From contig JAZBRI010000008.1 in the NCBI GenBank assembly GCA_036874045.1, forward strand, positions 2,991,001 to 3,055,000: a DNA stretch of 64,000 nt, written 5' to 3'. Source of the stretch: Cymodocea nodosa. Its lineage: Eukaryota > Streptophyta > Magnoliopsida > Alismatales > Cymodoceaceae. A program made the position numbers and the translations under genes. Positions 11,901 through 23,622 of the stretch are shown here, piece after piece; positions within the stretch are counted from its first letter, which is position 1; each line of letters starts with the position of its first letter. Under the pieces are notes generated by a model. That model was not told the origin of the DNA, ran no database searches, and was given only the letters and a program-made list of their open reading frames with translations.

Positions 11901-12815
11901 TAGCACTTTTTCACATTCTTCCTAATCTTTCCTCTTAAATTCTTCCACCTTCTTCGTTGTCACATCATAAAAAAATTACAGATATGATTGTGTAATGCTT
12001 GTCATATAAGCTTTCTGCATTTGTAATATGAGCACGATCCATTCTTATAAAAATGATTAAATGGTTCATTTTATCAAATCAAGTTATTAATGATATTTTT
12101 TGTAAATCGCGCAAAAAACAATTGGCATACAGATATCAGCAACCAGCATAGTTGGGTTCGAGTATTCCATACATATGCCCTCAAAAAATTCATTATACAA
12201 GAAGCACCACAAGTTTCAAACATACACCAGTGATGGTTTGTTGAAAAATTACCAACAGAATTTCAGATTAAATATTAGGGAAGCATGCAGTATGTAAATT
12301 TGTAGACTACGATTTATACTAAAATTGCATTTAAGCGCCGTAATGGAATATATGCATTTGAGCGACCACTTCAATAAATTTCCCCCCGGTAAAAACGAAT
12401 TTGTAAACTTCGTCCTTACGAGAACAAACGACTCATCCCTGGCCTAGTAAAGAAGACCAAGTCTTTCAAGCTCCAGGAACTAAAAGAACAAATCTTCTCC
12501 AGGTAATAAAGCACCTTGAACTTCCACCAGCAATAAAAAACAAAAAGGACGGTGAAAATGGAACCCAAAAAATAAAAAGTTGCAGTTTCCTTGCTCTTAC
12601 TTGGGCCAGCTGCTGACACCGAGATCAGCCAGTTTGGACGCCGGCGGATTCTTCTCGACCTTGATACCATACCTCTCGGTCGCCATCGCCTCCGCCCTCA
12701 CCACTCCTCTCCTGCAGCTCACTCTGGTAGCGTTCCTGGGTGGTAGCCTTGATGGCAGGTGTAGAGACGAACTGTTCAAGACAACCCTGGTGGCGGAGAC
12801 CGAGGAAGCTACCAT
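5961..12815 (-). CDS. Plastid-type cupin (DUF861/Cupin_3) protein
   Basis: Two coding exons: 12601-12815 and 5961-6168, joined by a GT-AG intron of 6432 bp that splits codon 72 (AA|G). The product is 140 aa. Residues 1 to about 45 are rich in Ser, Arg and Val and poor in acidic residues, like a chloroplast transit peptide. The mature part begins near ERYGIKVEKNPP and joins across the intron as SSWPK/WGCPPSNFPWEY. The small beta-barrel cupin core follows, with CYLLEGKVKVFPDG and GDLVEFPKGMKCTWEV. Length and order match the family of Arabidopsis At4g10300. The biochemical role of these plant proteins is not established. I chose the ATG at 12815; the frame is open a little further upstream without another ATG. 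The intron carries an opposite-strand copia fossil. Confidence 0.9.
7402..7711 (+). repeat. Left LTR of the copia fossil (shortened)
   Basis: Aligns with 11667-11979 over about 310 bp with roughly 90 percent identity by eye. The first part of the right LTR has no counterpart here. Confidence 0.85.
11588..11980 (+). repeat. Right LTR of the copia fossil
   Basis: Starts with TGTT directly after a purine-rich tract and ends with ATTACA, so it has the usual TG...CA ends. Length is about 393 bp. Confidence 0.85.
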
Positions 12816-13494
12816 TATGAACAATCCAGCCAGAAGGATGTGGAGATTTCTACATCCTTCTCCTTCTTCTTTTTTTCTTCTTTTTTTTACAATATTAAAA
12901 TTAATTTAACTTGAAGAATTTTTGGGCTCCTCATATTTGTTATCCACAGGGGTATAGATGTAAATTGAGTTATTCCTTGGTGAAATCAGACGCCGTTGAT
13001 ATAACAACACATAAATCCACAAAAGAGGTACACCAAAACTAACAAATGCTAACAACAAATTCTTTAGATTTCCACCTTTCATCGTACCCTTTACCTACCA
13101 AATTGCATATGGCATAATTTACATGAGTGTCACTAAAAATTTTTAGTAAAAATCAATGCTTTAGAACATTCTCAGCACATGTGTTTTTACTAATATACAT
13201 TCATTACATCATCTGGTTATGGTTGCAGACGCCAGGCAGGCACCAAATCGCATCACAAAAGTGTGGTAGGACGTTAAATGCTATTTTAAATATGATCAAT
13301 GATGTTGTTGGATTTTGAACTCAAATAATTTGTCCTCTTTAGTAAAAAAATTCTATGCTACCCACTCTATTTTTCATAAACTTGGATGCGCTTCCTTGCA
13401 ACTGATTGCTTCTCGTGATAAAAAACTATCGTTCTTTTGAGAAATATGTTCAACAATTTAAAAATTCAGGTTACATGTAGCATGGACGAGTAGT
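12816..13494. other. Intergenic spacer between cupin and ATPase genes
   Basis: Holds the cupin promoter side and the 3' flank of the ATPase gene, both read leftward. A T-rich run lies at about 12860-12890. No TATA box or other element could be fixed with confidence. Confidence 0.5.
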
Positions 13495-16400
13495 TCATAT
13501 TCCATTGCCATCGTATGTCTTCCATCTTTCTATTACAACCTTGAATTTATCATCCCTCTTCCTCACCTGCAAAAACCAGGGAAAATTTTCGGACGTTTAG
13601 ATGAAGATATAGAAATATGGAATCACCAACCAGATCCTGGAATAAGACTTCAATTACAGATTCGGCAAAGGAAATCATCCCTTGTGATGGTGTTTCCCAA
13701 AAGCAAAACATAAGCAGCAACTACAATGGTGTATTCTAAGGTTGTCCACATAACTGAATTAATATGTTGACATTAGAAGTTACTGTAAGGACAATTCATG
13801 AGCACAGATGTAGCAAACTCTGAAAAATGTTTGCTACTTTGTTTTTATACCAGTGAATTGCTATTACATTATACACGGTTGAGCTTAGGAATCGTAGAAG
13901 AACCAAGGTTAGCCAACAATTGTGGTTTAAAAATGGATGAAGTTTGTTATACCTCAACCAGGGGCTTTTTACCATGGAGCAACATATCAACACTTCTTTC
14001 TGTCTGCATATGTTAAAAAAAGTAGATTGATAAATGTAATGAAAAAAATTGTTACCATCACATCATGATTGCTGAAATTATTGTATATGAACAATCCATT
14101 AAGGAGATGGAAAATTTATTTTGAACTTCATAAATAGCAAACAGCTAGATTCTAGATGTATCAACATTTGAGAACAGCATGCTAACCTTCTAACAAGACA
14201 CTATACATCAGCAATAAATATTTCTACGCTTCAAAAATTCAACAAATGTAGTAAAAAAAAGCTTGTGATTGGAAGAGATTAAAATTCAAATGATAGTCTA
14301 TTCCAAATGTATGAACTATGGCATTCATAATGAATCTGAAGAACCTGGAGAATAAAGAGAAAATAAGAATACCCTATGTGTGACCCAGTAGTTCCTTTCC
14401 CTCATTTCAATTAGAAAAGGAAAAGTTGGGGGAGCTTTTCTCTCAAGAATGGTTTTCTGAGATCGTCTTGCACGAGCTTCATCATCTCCAAGGGTAACAG
14501 CTTCAACTCCCCCAACCTGTAGACAAACAAATGATATTGATCTTTTTCTGAGTGCTAAGAAATAGATGATGCTTATCTCAACTATAAAAAGGCACTAAAT
14601 GCAATTGACATTATATTCAACAGGTAGAAGCTACAAAATACCAATGGAAATCATGATATAATGATGACCAAAATTTTGATATATGAAAACATAGGAAATT
14701 CAGTATCAATGGTATCTGAATCGCTCAAAATGGAAATCTGGTTGTCAATGAAAAATCTAGTTCTATTCTATATTACAGTTAGCAACATCCTACAGAGAAT
14801 ACAAACCAGATCAGACAATGTTGGATTTTTTATTATGTTCCCAAGTTGTTCTCCATGTGCAGTTCCAATAAGCATCACTCCTCTTTCTGCAATGGACCGG
14901 CAAGCAACTGCTTCAGCTTCGGTACCAATTTCATCTACAATCACCACCTCAGGCATGTGGTTCTCAACAGCTTCTATCATTACTTTATGCTGCATAGAAG
15001 GTTTTGGTACTTGCATTCTCCTTGCACTACCAATTGCAGAGTGTGGAATATCTCCATCTCCTCCAATTTCATTGCTTGTATCAACAACTACCTATCCTAA
15101 TCATCGGTAACCAACAAAAGGATGTCAGATACCAAAAGAAACAAGTCAACCAAAAAAAAGGGAAAGATTTAAAGCATGTCATACCACACGCTTGAGAAGT
15201 TCATCTGCCAAGACACGTGCAATCTCACGCATGACCGTCGTCTTCCCTACTCCTGGCCTAGTAAGAAAATAACATTAAATATGTTACAATTATAGAGATT
15301 TTTCTCAAAATAGCCATCAAAACATGCATATTCATGTGTCCCATCTGCCTATATTTTTTCATTCATGCAAATTATTACATTAAAACCATAAGGGAAAAAT
15401 AAATCCATTCCATGTATAACATTTCTATGTTCTAAGGGAAGGCTTAGAACCACAACAGATTTTGCACAGATGTTATTCAATATTGATATATAAAGCTTTA
15501 GTTGTTAGACATATTGAAATGCAGGACAGCTTTAAGTGCTTCACAATAAAAATAAAACATTATACCTCCCCAAAAATAAGATGCTTTCATTGTGATTTAG
15601 AAGGTCACGAACCATGTCAACATGCCCAGAAACTGCACGGCCTACCCTGCAGGTCAACCCAACTACAACACCCTTCCTGCTCCTTATTGCTGAGATCCTG
15701 TGTAATGTGCCCTCGATGCCTGCTCTATTATCACCTCCAAATTCTCCAACAGCATTTCGAGCATCCTCCAACTCTTGAGACGATATCTGTGAATTAAGAG
15801 AACGAAAAATCCTCCTTTCAGGCAAATGAATACAAAAGGTAGACCTTTACACCATCTGTGAGAATGATTATCCAAGTTGAGTAAATAAGAAAGTGAAAAA
15901 AAAGAACAGAAAGCTTATACACCTCTGCATCCCTCAAATATTGTCCACCAGATTCACCAAGGAACCGTGCTTCCGGTCGACGACCCAAATCTAGTACCAC
16001 CTAAATCATTAAATAGAATTGAACATCAATGGTTTTCTTTTTCGACATGATATTATTTTTTGCTAAATTCAAACTTAGGATGCCTCACGAAAAGATCGAT
16101 TATACCATTCCATTGTTGGTAGATCATTGATAATAACTCGGAAACGCTAAAGACCCAAATTTTATTATTCAATGGAACATGTAGGTTATCATCGATCACC
16201 AAATGAAAAATCACCTCTAAAAGCTGTGCTCTCCTTGGCTCATTTCGGAGATTCTCACGCAAATCCTTCGGCAAAATCTGCATTGAGAAAAAAATTGTGG
16301 CATAAAGAATAAAGGAAAGGAATAACAATTGATCACCAGACCTTTCTATTTCTGTTATCTGCTGAGTTTACAAAAGCAAATACAGTCCAGATCGATATTT

Positions 16401-16976
16401 CATAATCTGAAAACCCCACCAACAACAGGTAAAAACAAATAAACAATTAAGAGAAGCTCACATAGCAAGCACATTTCCCAGAACAAAACCAGGATGGACA
16501 AGAAAAACCGCTTAAGAAGGGAATCGTTCTCGTGTTGCAATCATATTAGCAACAACGATATTAAAAAGAAGAAAGCAGTTTGGCAAGCATTATCAATTCC
16601 GATTCTGATCAGTTCCATAAAAAAAGTACCATCACAAAAGAGGCAAACCAACAAGAAGCAGGTAACAGGGATGTATCGATGGACAACCAACAGAAACATG
16701 AAGAAGAGCAAAGAGAGATGCTTCCGGTACCTCCAACAGAGCGTGGATGTCGTCATTCACCACCACGAATCCATCTTCATTGCTTGCACTCACGGAGGAG
16801 GAAGGCTCCGCCGTCGCCGCCGCTGCCTCTTTTAGCTTCAGGAGGTGTGGGTAGCGAGGATATCTCTTCCCGCTTCCGGTGGAGAAACATGGAACCAATC
16901 GGTGGAGCTCACTTGCCGGCGATGAGTTGGTGTTGGTCCGAAGCAAGACAGCTCGGCATGTCGGAGATACGATCAT
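13495..16976 (-). CDS. Ycf45/SPD1-like P-loop ATPase, predicted plastid protein
   Basis: Nine coding exons in reading order: 16731-16976, 16215-16277, 15923-16000, 15566-15786, 15185-15257, 14807-15091, 14373-14516, 13953-14003 and 13495-13566. All introns are GT-AG and the product is 410 aa. It contains a Walker A motif GRPGVGKTT (residues 202-210), a Walker B VVIVDE (276-281), and the family blocks [16 protein letters not shown] and [14 protein letters not shown]. This is the Ycf45 family of SpoIIIAA-like ATPases, which in Arabidopsis includes SEEDLING PLASTID DEVELOPMENT 1 (At3g10420) and the shorter At1g33290. The size and the C-terminus [15 protein letters not shown] fit the shorter type, without the R3H extension I recall for SPD1. 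The first 60 residues look like a transit peptide. The frame is also open upstream through a (CT)n leader, with an ATG at 17084, but the 16976 start avoids a Ser-Leu run. Confidence 0.9.
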
Positions 16977-17002
16977 ATCTTCTCCACCCACACTTCTACT
17001 AC

Positions 17003-17004
<2 letters not shown>

Positions 17005-17042
<38 letters not shown>
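17005..17042. repeat. (AG)19 microsatellite in the ATPase gene leader
   Basis: A perfect dinucleotide run 29 bp upstream of the chosen start codon. It reads as (CT)n on the coding strand, so it lies in the 5' UTR or core promoter. CT-rich leaders are common in plant genes and GAGA tracts can bind BPC proteins. Confidence 0.9.
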
Positions 17043-17047
<5 letters not shown>

Positions 17048-18704
17048 TCTGATGAATCCTTTTTGATGACGTGATCTTAACCATTGGATCTTCTGTAGAT
17101 TTTTAGTTGAATGCCATTAAAACATTATCACAATTACTTGAATATCATTGCAAAAAATGTCGTTAATGTTTGTTTATTAAACTGATAAAACTTAAATAGC
17201 TCAATAACATTTTTCTCCTTTTAAGAGGTAGCAACGTTACACTTTTCTTTTTTATTTCTTTTAAGTATCCTTGTAAATCAAACGCTTATAGATTATTTCA
17301 AAAATTCAAATGACATTAGACCAGGCAACCGCTTGTCTCCTTTGGTATTCATCGTTATTGCCTTCTCCCTTGGTGGACTTTTATCACTTAGAAAAATAAA
17401 ATCATCAAAGAAATTAATTTTCCTAACGAAGGTCCCCACATTCTTAACTTACAATATGGTTGTGACATCATTGGAATTTTTTCAAACTTCTTCTACTTTA
17501 AATTAGACTTTCCAATGCTTTTCCAAGCTCTAAATTGCCCAGAGATTTCGATTACACGGGCTACCCATTCTTATCATCATCTTAAACAAAAATTGACCAG
17601 ACTCTTGAATTTTGAATTAAGAAACGAAGCTCTTACTCTTCTTGCGGCCTTAAATAATACTATTCTGTTCGATAACATTGATTTAATAAGAAGTTGGAGT
17701 TAATCTCCTGTTGGAACTTACATAGTAAACTCTAGTTACAAAATAATTTCTGATGGTAGAATTAGATTTAGTCGTTACAATCAGATATGGAAAATCAAAG
17801 AAGCCCTTCTTAAAATTAAAATATTTGTTTAATTTTATTTCCATAATAAACTCCTAACCAAAGAGAATCTTAGCAAAAGAGGTTGGCATGGTAATCACAT
17901 CTACTTTAGATGCCATCAACCAAAAATAATTGGCGTATTTTTAATGAATGTCACAACTCATTACCTGTTTGCAGATTTTCTTATTAATCACGAGCAGTAT
18001 CGTTAGTGTATTTTAATAATAGTTTCTATTGCTATTTTCTTCTGGTAATTTTATGTTTTGATTTCATCGAAATCGTGTCATCTTTGACTTCTTATCTGAG
18101 AACATCAACTTGACATTCTCTTTTGTTATTAATTTGCGTTGCTTTTAGTTAAAAAAAAACTTAGTAAGTGAAATTGATACTGAGACTCTTAAAAAAATTC
18201 AATTTACATAGAATACATAGCAAACTAATAGCACCGTCATTGAAGACGTAAATTAAAGATTTCGTTTCTGATCTTCTACCTTCAATTCATCGATGATTAG
18301 TTTGAGTCTTTTGATTTTTGAACTATCTCCAATATTGAACTACTTCGTCGTTGTTTGTTTTGTTTAATTTTTTTTTTTTTTGGAACTTCAACGTATTCAC
18401 GTATCTAAATTTTTTTATATTAATATATTTATCGTAGCTCACTGCAAAAAATACAAACGGACAATCACTGAAGTCGACCGAACAAGACTAAATGAAAGGA
18501 GACAGGCGTGATTTTCTGAGGCTGTTACATGCGTGACGAAAAATGAAACCAATTAAAAAAAGGGAACTAATGGAGGGAACTAAGAAATAACCAAACGAAA
18601 GCTTCGCGTCTCAAAGCCCAGGGGTTCCCAGATTTTTGTTCAAATCTGTGATCCCCTTCTCCCACGCTCCAGGCTCCAATCGGGAAGGAGAGAGAGAGAA
18701 AGAG
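17043..18704. other. Intergenic region between divergent ATPase and glycine-rich genes
   Basis: Head-to-head spacer of about 1.7 kb. Apart from the L1 scrap it is AT-rich. The last 100 bp are GC-richer and include a GA-rich leader just before the glycine-rich protein start. No clear TATA box was seen. Confidence 0.5.
17290..17945 (+). mobile_element. L1-type LINE fragment (reverse transcriptase end and zf-RVT)
   Basis: Plus-strand translation in shifting frames gives the RT block IRPGNRLSPLVFIVIAFS (about 17310-17370), then a poorly conserved stretch. The zf-RVT-like segment follows: SRYNQIWKIKEALLKIKIFV, then FHNKLLTKENLSKRGWHGN (about 17770-17900). The order matches the C-terminal half of plant L1 ORF2. 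It is truncated at both ends, has several stops, and shows no poly(A) tail or target duplication. Confidence 0.8.
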
Positions 18705-21700
18705 ATGGCGGGGCGAGAAGGCAAGGGCTTGCTGTGGCAGCTCCCGACGTTGAGGACCAAGGACCTGGGCAAGCTGGGCCCCGGATTCGGTGTCGGCGTC
18801 GGGTGCGGCGTCGGGGTTGGAGTCGGGCTCTTCGGAGGTGAGAATGAGAGAACGTGTTTTTTCATGTGTTTTGATGGGAAATCAGGACGGGCTTTTTCAC
18901 TTTTCCTATCGCAGGTGCCGGGCTGGGAGCGGGGTTCCCAGGCTTGCATGTAGGGTTTGGGGCAGGCGCAGGGTGCGGGATTGGGATTGGGTTCGGGTAC
19001 GGTACCGGTAGAGGTGTTGCATATGATGAGTATCGGAAGCATTCTAATGTGGGGAAGGCGTTCGGGAACGACCTGAACCTCCCGTCCGGGTCAGTTGCCG
19101 TTTCTTCTGTAGCATTTTTTTAATTTGCTTTTGCGTTGCTGTTAAAGCTTTTTTGTTCTGGTATCTGGGATAGCTTATCGCTTATCTGTGAAACATGAAT
19201 GCCTGTTTTCCTATTTTTAAGGATCATGGGGTTACTGAGCGGAGAGATCGTTTGAGGATGGTATGGCATTAACTATTGAGTATTTTCGAACCTAATAAGG
19301 CAAATTACAAATTATGTCGTCAAGTTCTCTGCGGGAATGACTTACTAATTTTCTGTCCTTAGGAGAGAAACACCCTTTTCTAACCTATGTTTTCAACTAA
19401 GAAGTAGCTGCTAAATATGCCTAGGCAACTTACAATTTTTTGAAGATTTATCTATGATACGGACATACATATTAATTGTTCACATCTTACAATTTTTTAC
19501 TCGATGACCAAATTAAATGTCGCATATTGTTCTTCCGTAGCTCATATCCAATTTGCGTTGCTTGTGATTTTGTTCTGTCTTCTAATTTGGGAGGAATGAT
19601 TTTGCCAGCACATTATTCCTGTAGCCCTGTTTAACGAGACTGCTTCTATTTTCCCTTTTTCTAAGAATTATAATTGTATGTACCTAGTGTGGCCTCGTTG
19701 AACTGGGTCCTTTCAGAAAAATAATTTATTTTAACTGCAAAATGTCACTGTTGGCAACACTAGGAATTTTTTTCTGGTGGTGATGCCTCTTTCTAACATT
19801 CTATTATTGTTTTCAAAGCTGGACTAAACATCGATTCAGAGGAGTAGATGGGTGGTTCATCGGTTCAACCGGTAAACCTAGACCAGTTGAACATCGGCAT
19901 CATGCCATAAATAATAATTAAATAATGTAATATTATGCATATATAATAAAAATAGAAAATTTCATGGAAGTTCAGAAATAACCAGGAAAAATAGGAAAAA
20001 AGACAGAATGACAAATTCATGAAAATCAAGCACAACAAGCTATCTAAATTACACCAAATAAATAAATTCAGATTTTTTACCCAATAAATAATGCAAGAAA
20101 ACAATTTATTCATTTTCTCAAAATTTTTATTTGTTACATAAAAGGCTTGAAAACTTGAAACGAAACCATTTGATGTAACATAACATGTTTTCCATTTTTT
20201 ACCTAATAAATACACCGCCAACATAAACCATAATCTCACTAGGTAGGGTCCACTACATCAATCATTTTCTTCTATATATTTCTCTGTAGTTAAATCTTCG
20301 ATTAAATTACATAAATTTAGATCTTCTTTAGAATTCCTAACTAATTCGTTTTCAACCTTCCTCTACTCCTTTTAGTTTATTCTACACTAGTTAATTATTC
20401 TCTCCTAACAAGTGCAGTCTTTGGTCTCTTAAGGATATGATCAAATTACTTAAATCAATTTTCTTTTATCTTATTTTCAATTATTAGAACTCCTACTCTA
20501 TTACTAATAAAATCATTTTTTAGCTTATTGCTTTTAGTATTATTACTCATCTATCAAAGCATATACATCTTAGCAATGTCAAGTTTTTTTGCATATGATC
20601 GTGTTTTACAGCTCAACATTCTAAATCATAAAGTATAGTTGAGTGATAACAGTTTTATAGAATTTTTCTTTTAATTTTAAGGATGTTCTCCTATCACATA
20701 ACACTTCAAGAACTTTTTTACTTCATCTATCCTACTTTAATCCTATGAATAACATTCTCTATAATTTTACCATTTTTATATATTATAGATCTAAGTATTT
20801 AAAAGTCTTACTTTTATGAATCTCATGGCCATTTAAGTATATACCTTCATCATTATTCTTATTTTTATTGAACCTATACTTCATATATTCATTTTTTTCC
20901 CCAATAAATAATGCAAGAAAACCATTTAATCATTTTCTCAAAATTTTTATTTGTTACATAGAAGGATTGAAAACTTGAGAGGAATGGAATGGAGCCATTT
21001 GATCTAAAATAACGTGTTTTCTCTTTTTTTGAATTTTTGCAGGATTTTGAAATAGTGCATTCCATTTAATTTGATTTTGAAATGATATGTAAAAATATCA
21101 TATTCTTCTATAATAAGTTTTGAAACAGTATAAGCAATATTCCAGCAAACTGGATCAGCCTAGAACTGGCTAGTTGGACCAGGCAATTCATCTAGTTGGG
21201 CAGTTCAACCGCTAAAACACTTAAATTAGACCCTATTGTCCCAACACCTTTGTCAATCCCTAGTCTAACCAATTCAATTGACCAGTCCAGTTTGGGCTTT
21301 AAAATAGTGATTTTATTTCTAAAATTTAAATTTAATTTTACAATAGTTAATCTATAGTATAATCTATTATGTATTAAAGTTTCAATCTAATTGGAATATT
21401 CATTATTTTTTTCATTAAAACTCAATGATTAAAATTTAACAGGAGAATTATGTTTCAATGCTTTTTAATTTAAATAAAAATTTTACCATGTTTTATAGTT
21501 ATCTAATAATAAAATTTATATGGTCACCTTCACCTTCCTATGTATTTATAAGGAGAAATTAAGAGACCACTGGAAAAAATCCTTAATGTGACTACCATGA
21601 AATCCCTCCTCATTTTATAAAATCCCACAATTCGTGTCAAGGATAGGGAAAACAAGAACCTTGACTGTCTGTTCTCTTTGTGCAAAATGTGGCTTCTCCT

Positions 21701-23622
21701 TCATCCTTACTTTTTCTGCCTGTGAGATCTCTTCTCTTCCTTTTTCTCTTCCTGAAAATGATCTCTAGGGCATCTCCACATGTGAACTTACGGCAACCCT
21801 CTCTCATGCAGCTACCATACTATGCCTTCTTTTTCCACAAGTGACAAAGACCACAGACAGGGCTTTGTTTATATCCAACGACCACAAGCAAGAGCAGTTC
21901 AGCAGTCCAGGTCCTCCGCCAAGGCCTCAACTATGTTTTCTGTCTCTTATTGTTTCCCCTTCAGTTCAATTTTTTTTTTCAACCTTCCACTTTTTTTGAT
22001 ATCACCAAATTTTCTTACAAGTTAGTTTTTTGTCAATTGTTTTGATTTTTCTTTTTAGATTATTTTCATTTTTATTTGTTTAAGTATTCCTCGCCTCACT
22101 TTAGTATTGCCTTCATTGTTTTAGAGGATTGTAGTCTCATCATCACCTTTTGTCTTGATTCTTCTGCTCTGTGTTATTGTCTTTACTGAATGTCAATTTC
22201 CTACGCTTCATTAGTTTCCGTTGTTATGGTATGACTTGTAGATACATTCTACTGAATTTCTTTGCAAGATACATATTCTAGCCATTATTTACTCTTTCGT
22301 GGAGTATTCGACAAAAAATTATCCCTATGCTTTATCAATTTAACTCAAATAAATGTCACCATAGAATGCATTTTTTGTTTTGCTGTGCATATGCCCATAT
22401 TATCCTACCTTTTACAATAGGCTTTACCTCAACATTCAATCACCAATAACCCAAAATAGATGCATCTAGCCAGATTACTGCATCTGGTTTGCCAGAAACC
22501 TGCAAGTAGATCAACTCTTTGTGAAATTGTGTTTTGCATTCTATGCAGAACTACTACTTTTTTTCCCTTCCTGTTTAGGCAGGCATCTGTCGTTTTCAGT
22601 GCCACCACTTTTTAGTTCCAAATCATCTATTATGTGAAGATTTTTTTTCGTCATAGTAATATATATATATATATTTAGTAACTTAGGATACAAATCAAAT
22701 TTTCCCCATCCTTCTGCTCAATTACTTGTAACTAATACCTTTTTTACTATGATTTTTTCTCACATCTTTATTTATTTTTATTAATTTTTTTATAATGCAT
22801 GCATACTTGTAAATTTATTTTAATTTTTTAAAACTCACTATGCCAAGAAAGAAACCAAAAGGGTATTTTTGTGATTCTCACATAAACTTGAATATGCATA
22901 TGAAGTTTATATATTTAATTGATTTTTTTACGGAGTACTTTTTGAATTAAAATATATCCTCTATTTTAGATCATCAAGAAGCCATGGATTTTATTATTGT
23001 GTCACAATTTCATACAAAAAGAGCATTCTTCTTAGTCTTCTACAACTTTAAATTCTTTTTCAAATGGTTAAAATGACGTTAAATTTAATTTTTTGTTCTT
23101 TGTTGAAATTTAGGTTATAATTAACTACAAGTAGATTTTAAAATAGACTTTTTATTGCTTATCGTAATGAAAAAAGTAGGTTAATGAGTAATTTTTTGGT
23201 AGTTTTCATATAATATTAGCATACATCATAAAGAAATAATTGTAGACAAGTATACACTATAAGATCATTGTTTAGGTTGCTTATCGTAACAAAAGGCAAA
23301 TAAATGATCTCATGTACTGTTACTTCAGAAATCAATGGTAATCATATTTCCTAATAGACATTCTAAATCTGTTGCTTGAAAAATAAAAGCACAGAATTAT
23401 CGCTAGTTCTACGCCATCCTGTGAATTTCACAAAATGCAACAATATTCTAAAATTCTTTCTTTCCTTCCTGGACAATTTTTTTTCCCCCTTTCAGGTCCC
23501 ATCTCTCGGCCCTGCTTGAAGATCTTGCCATGTTTACAGAGAAACAAATAGTAGATGCAAGAAAGCAATTGCAAGAACATGCGAGGGAGCTTGAGAGGAA
23601 AATAGAAAATTGGAGGAGGTGA
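18705..23622 (+). CDS. Small glycine-rich protein with C-terminal helix
   Basis: Three exons: 18705-18837, 18915-19089 and 23496-23622, all GT-AG, giving 144 aa. The N-terminus is MAGREGKGLLWQLPTLRTKD. Residues about 28-84 alternate Gly with Val, Ile, Ala, Phe and Leu (GFGVGVGCGVGVGVGL, then GFGAGAGCGIGIGFGYGTGR), a pattern that can pack as a membrane-associated or hairpin segment. The last 40 residues (ALLEDLAMFTEKQIVDARKQ onward) form a charged amphipathic helix ending KIENWRR. The arrangement is that of a conserved land-plant protein of unknown role. In composition it recalls TGD5, the glycine-rich ER-to-plastid lipid-transfer factor, but I do not claim orthology. The start at 18705 follows a GA-rich leader; an in-frame upstream ATG at 18636 is judged less likely. 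Intron 2 is 4.4 kb and full of repeats. Confidence 0.85.
20072..20200. repeat. Left copy of a 130-bp direct repeat flanking the RTE fragment
   Basis: Shares CCAATAAATAATGCAAGAAA and the following 110 bp with 20891-21030 at roughly 85 percent identity by eye, with a small insertion in the right copy. Much longer than a LINE target duplication. Confidence 0.8.
20225..20890 (-). mobile_element. RTE-type LINE 3' fragment, copy 1
   Basis: Minus-strand translation recalls the C-terminal RTE domain (the IRNEDIRDKVGVAPIEEK-like stretch near 20470-20520 and the MLRWM-type stretch near 20560). The nucleotide sequence parallels 35700-36275 and 45840-46905 in the same order. It is heavily mutated. Confidence 0.75.
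20891..21030. repeat. Right copy of the 130-bp direct repeat
   Basis: Partner of 20072-20200. It begins directly after the end of the RTE fragment and contains about 11 bp not present in the left copy. Confidence 0.8.

Larger units (their letters stand above)
7402..11980 (+). mobile_element. Ty1-copia LTR retrotransposon fossil in the cupin intron
   Basis: A copia-order element lies antisense to the host gene. Left to right it has a left LTR, a primer-binding site resembling initiator-Met tRNA complement (about 7714-7725), a gag region (from about 7760), a CCHC/protease zone (about 8550-8880), integrase (about 8900-9900), reverse transcriptase (about 10100-11100, with the YVDDLL motif) and RNase H (to about 11520). 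A purine-rich tract (about 11577-11587) precedes the right LTR. It is broken at well over a dozen places and cannot be active. The left LTR appears shortened relative to the right. The shared LTR part differs by eye at roughly one position in ten, suggesting an insertion several million years old; no exact date is claimed. Confidence 0.93.
19806..21309. mobile_element. Possible non-autonomous hAT-like element
   Basis: GC-richer arms with GGTTCAACCGGT-type words lie at about 19815-19900 and 21140-21300. The outer ends are weakly inverted: TTTTCAAAGCTGGACT on the left against TTTTAAAGCCCAAACT read from the right. ATTCTATT on the left and ATTTTATT on the right are a 7-of-8 candidate target duplication, though register on the left is off by one base. 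An RTE fragment and two direct repeats lie inside. The family assignment is tentative. Confidence 0.4.

Noticed and set aside
16580-17074. A 164-codon plus-strand frame over the ATPase first exon
   Set aside because: It is antisense to a supported exon, and its tail is the translation of the (AG)n run.
18611-19042. A minus-strand Pro-rich frame opposite the glycine-rich gene
   Set aside because: The Pro repeats are the antisense of Gly codons in a supported gene.
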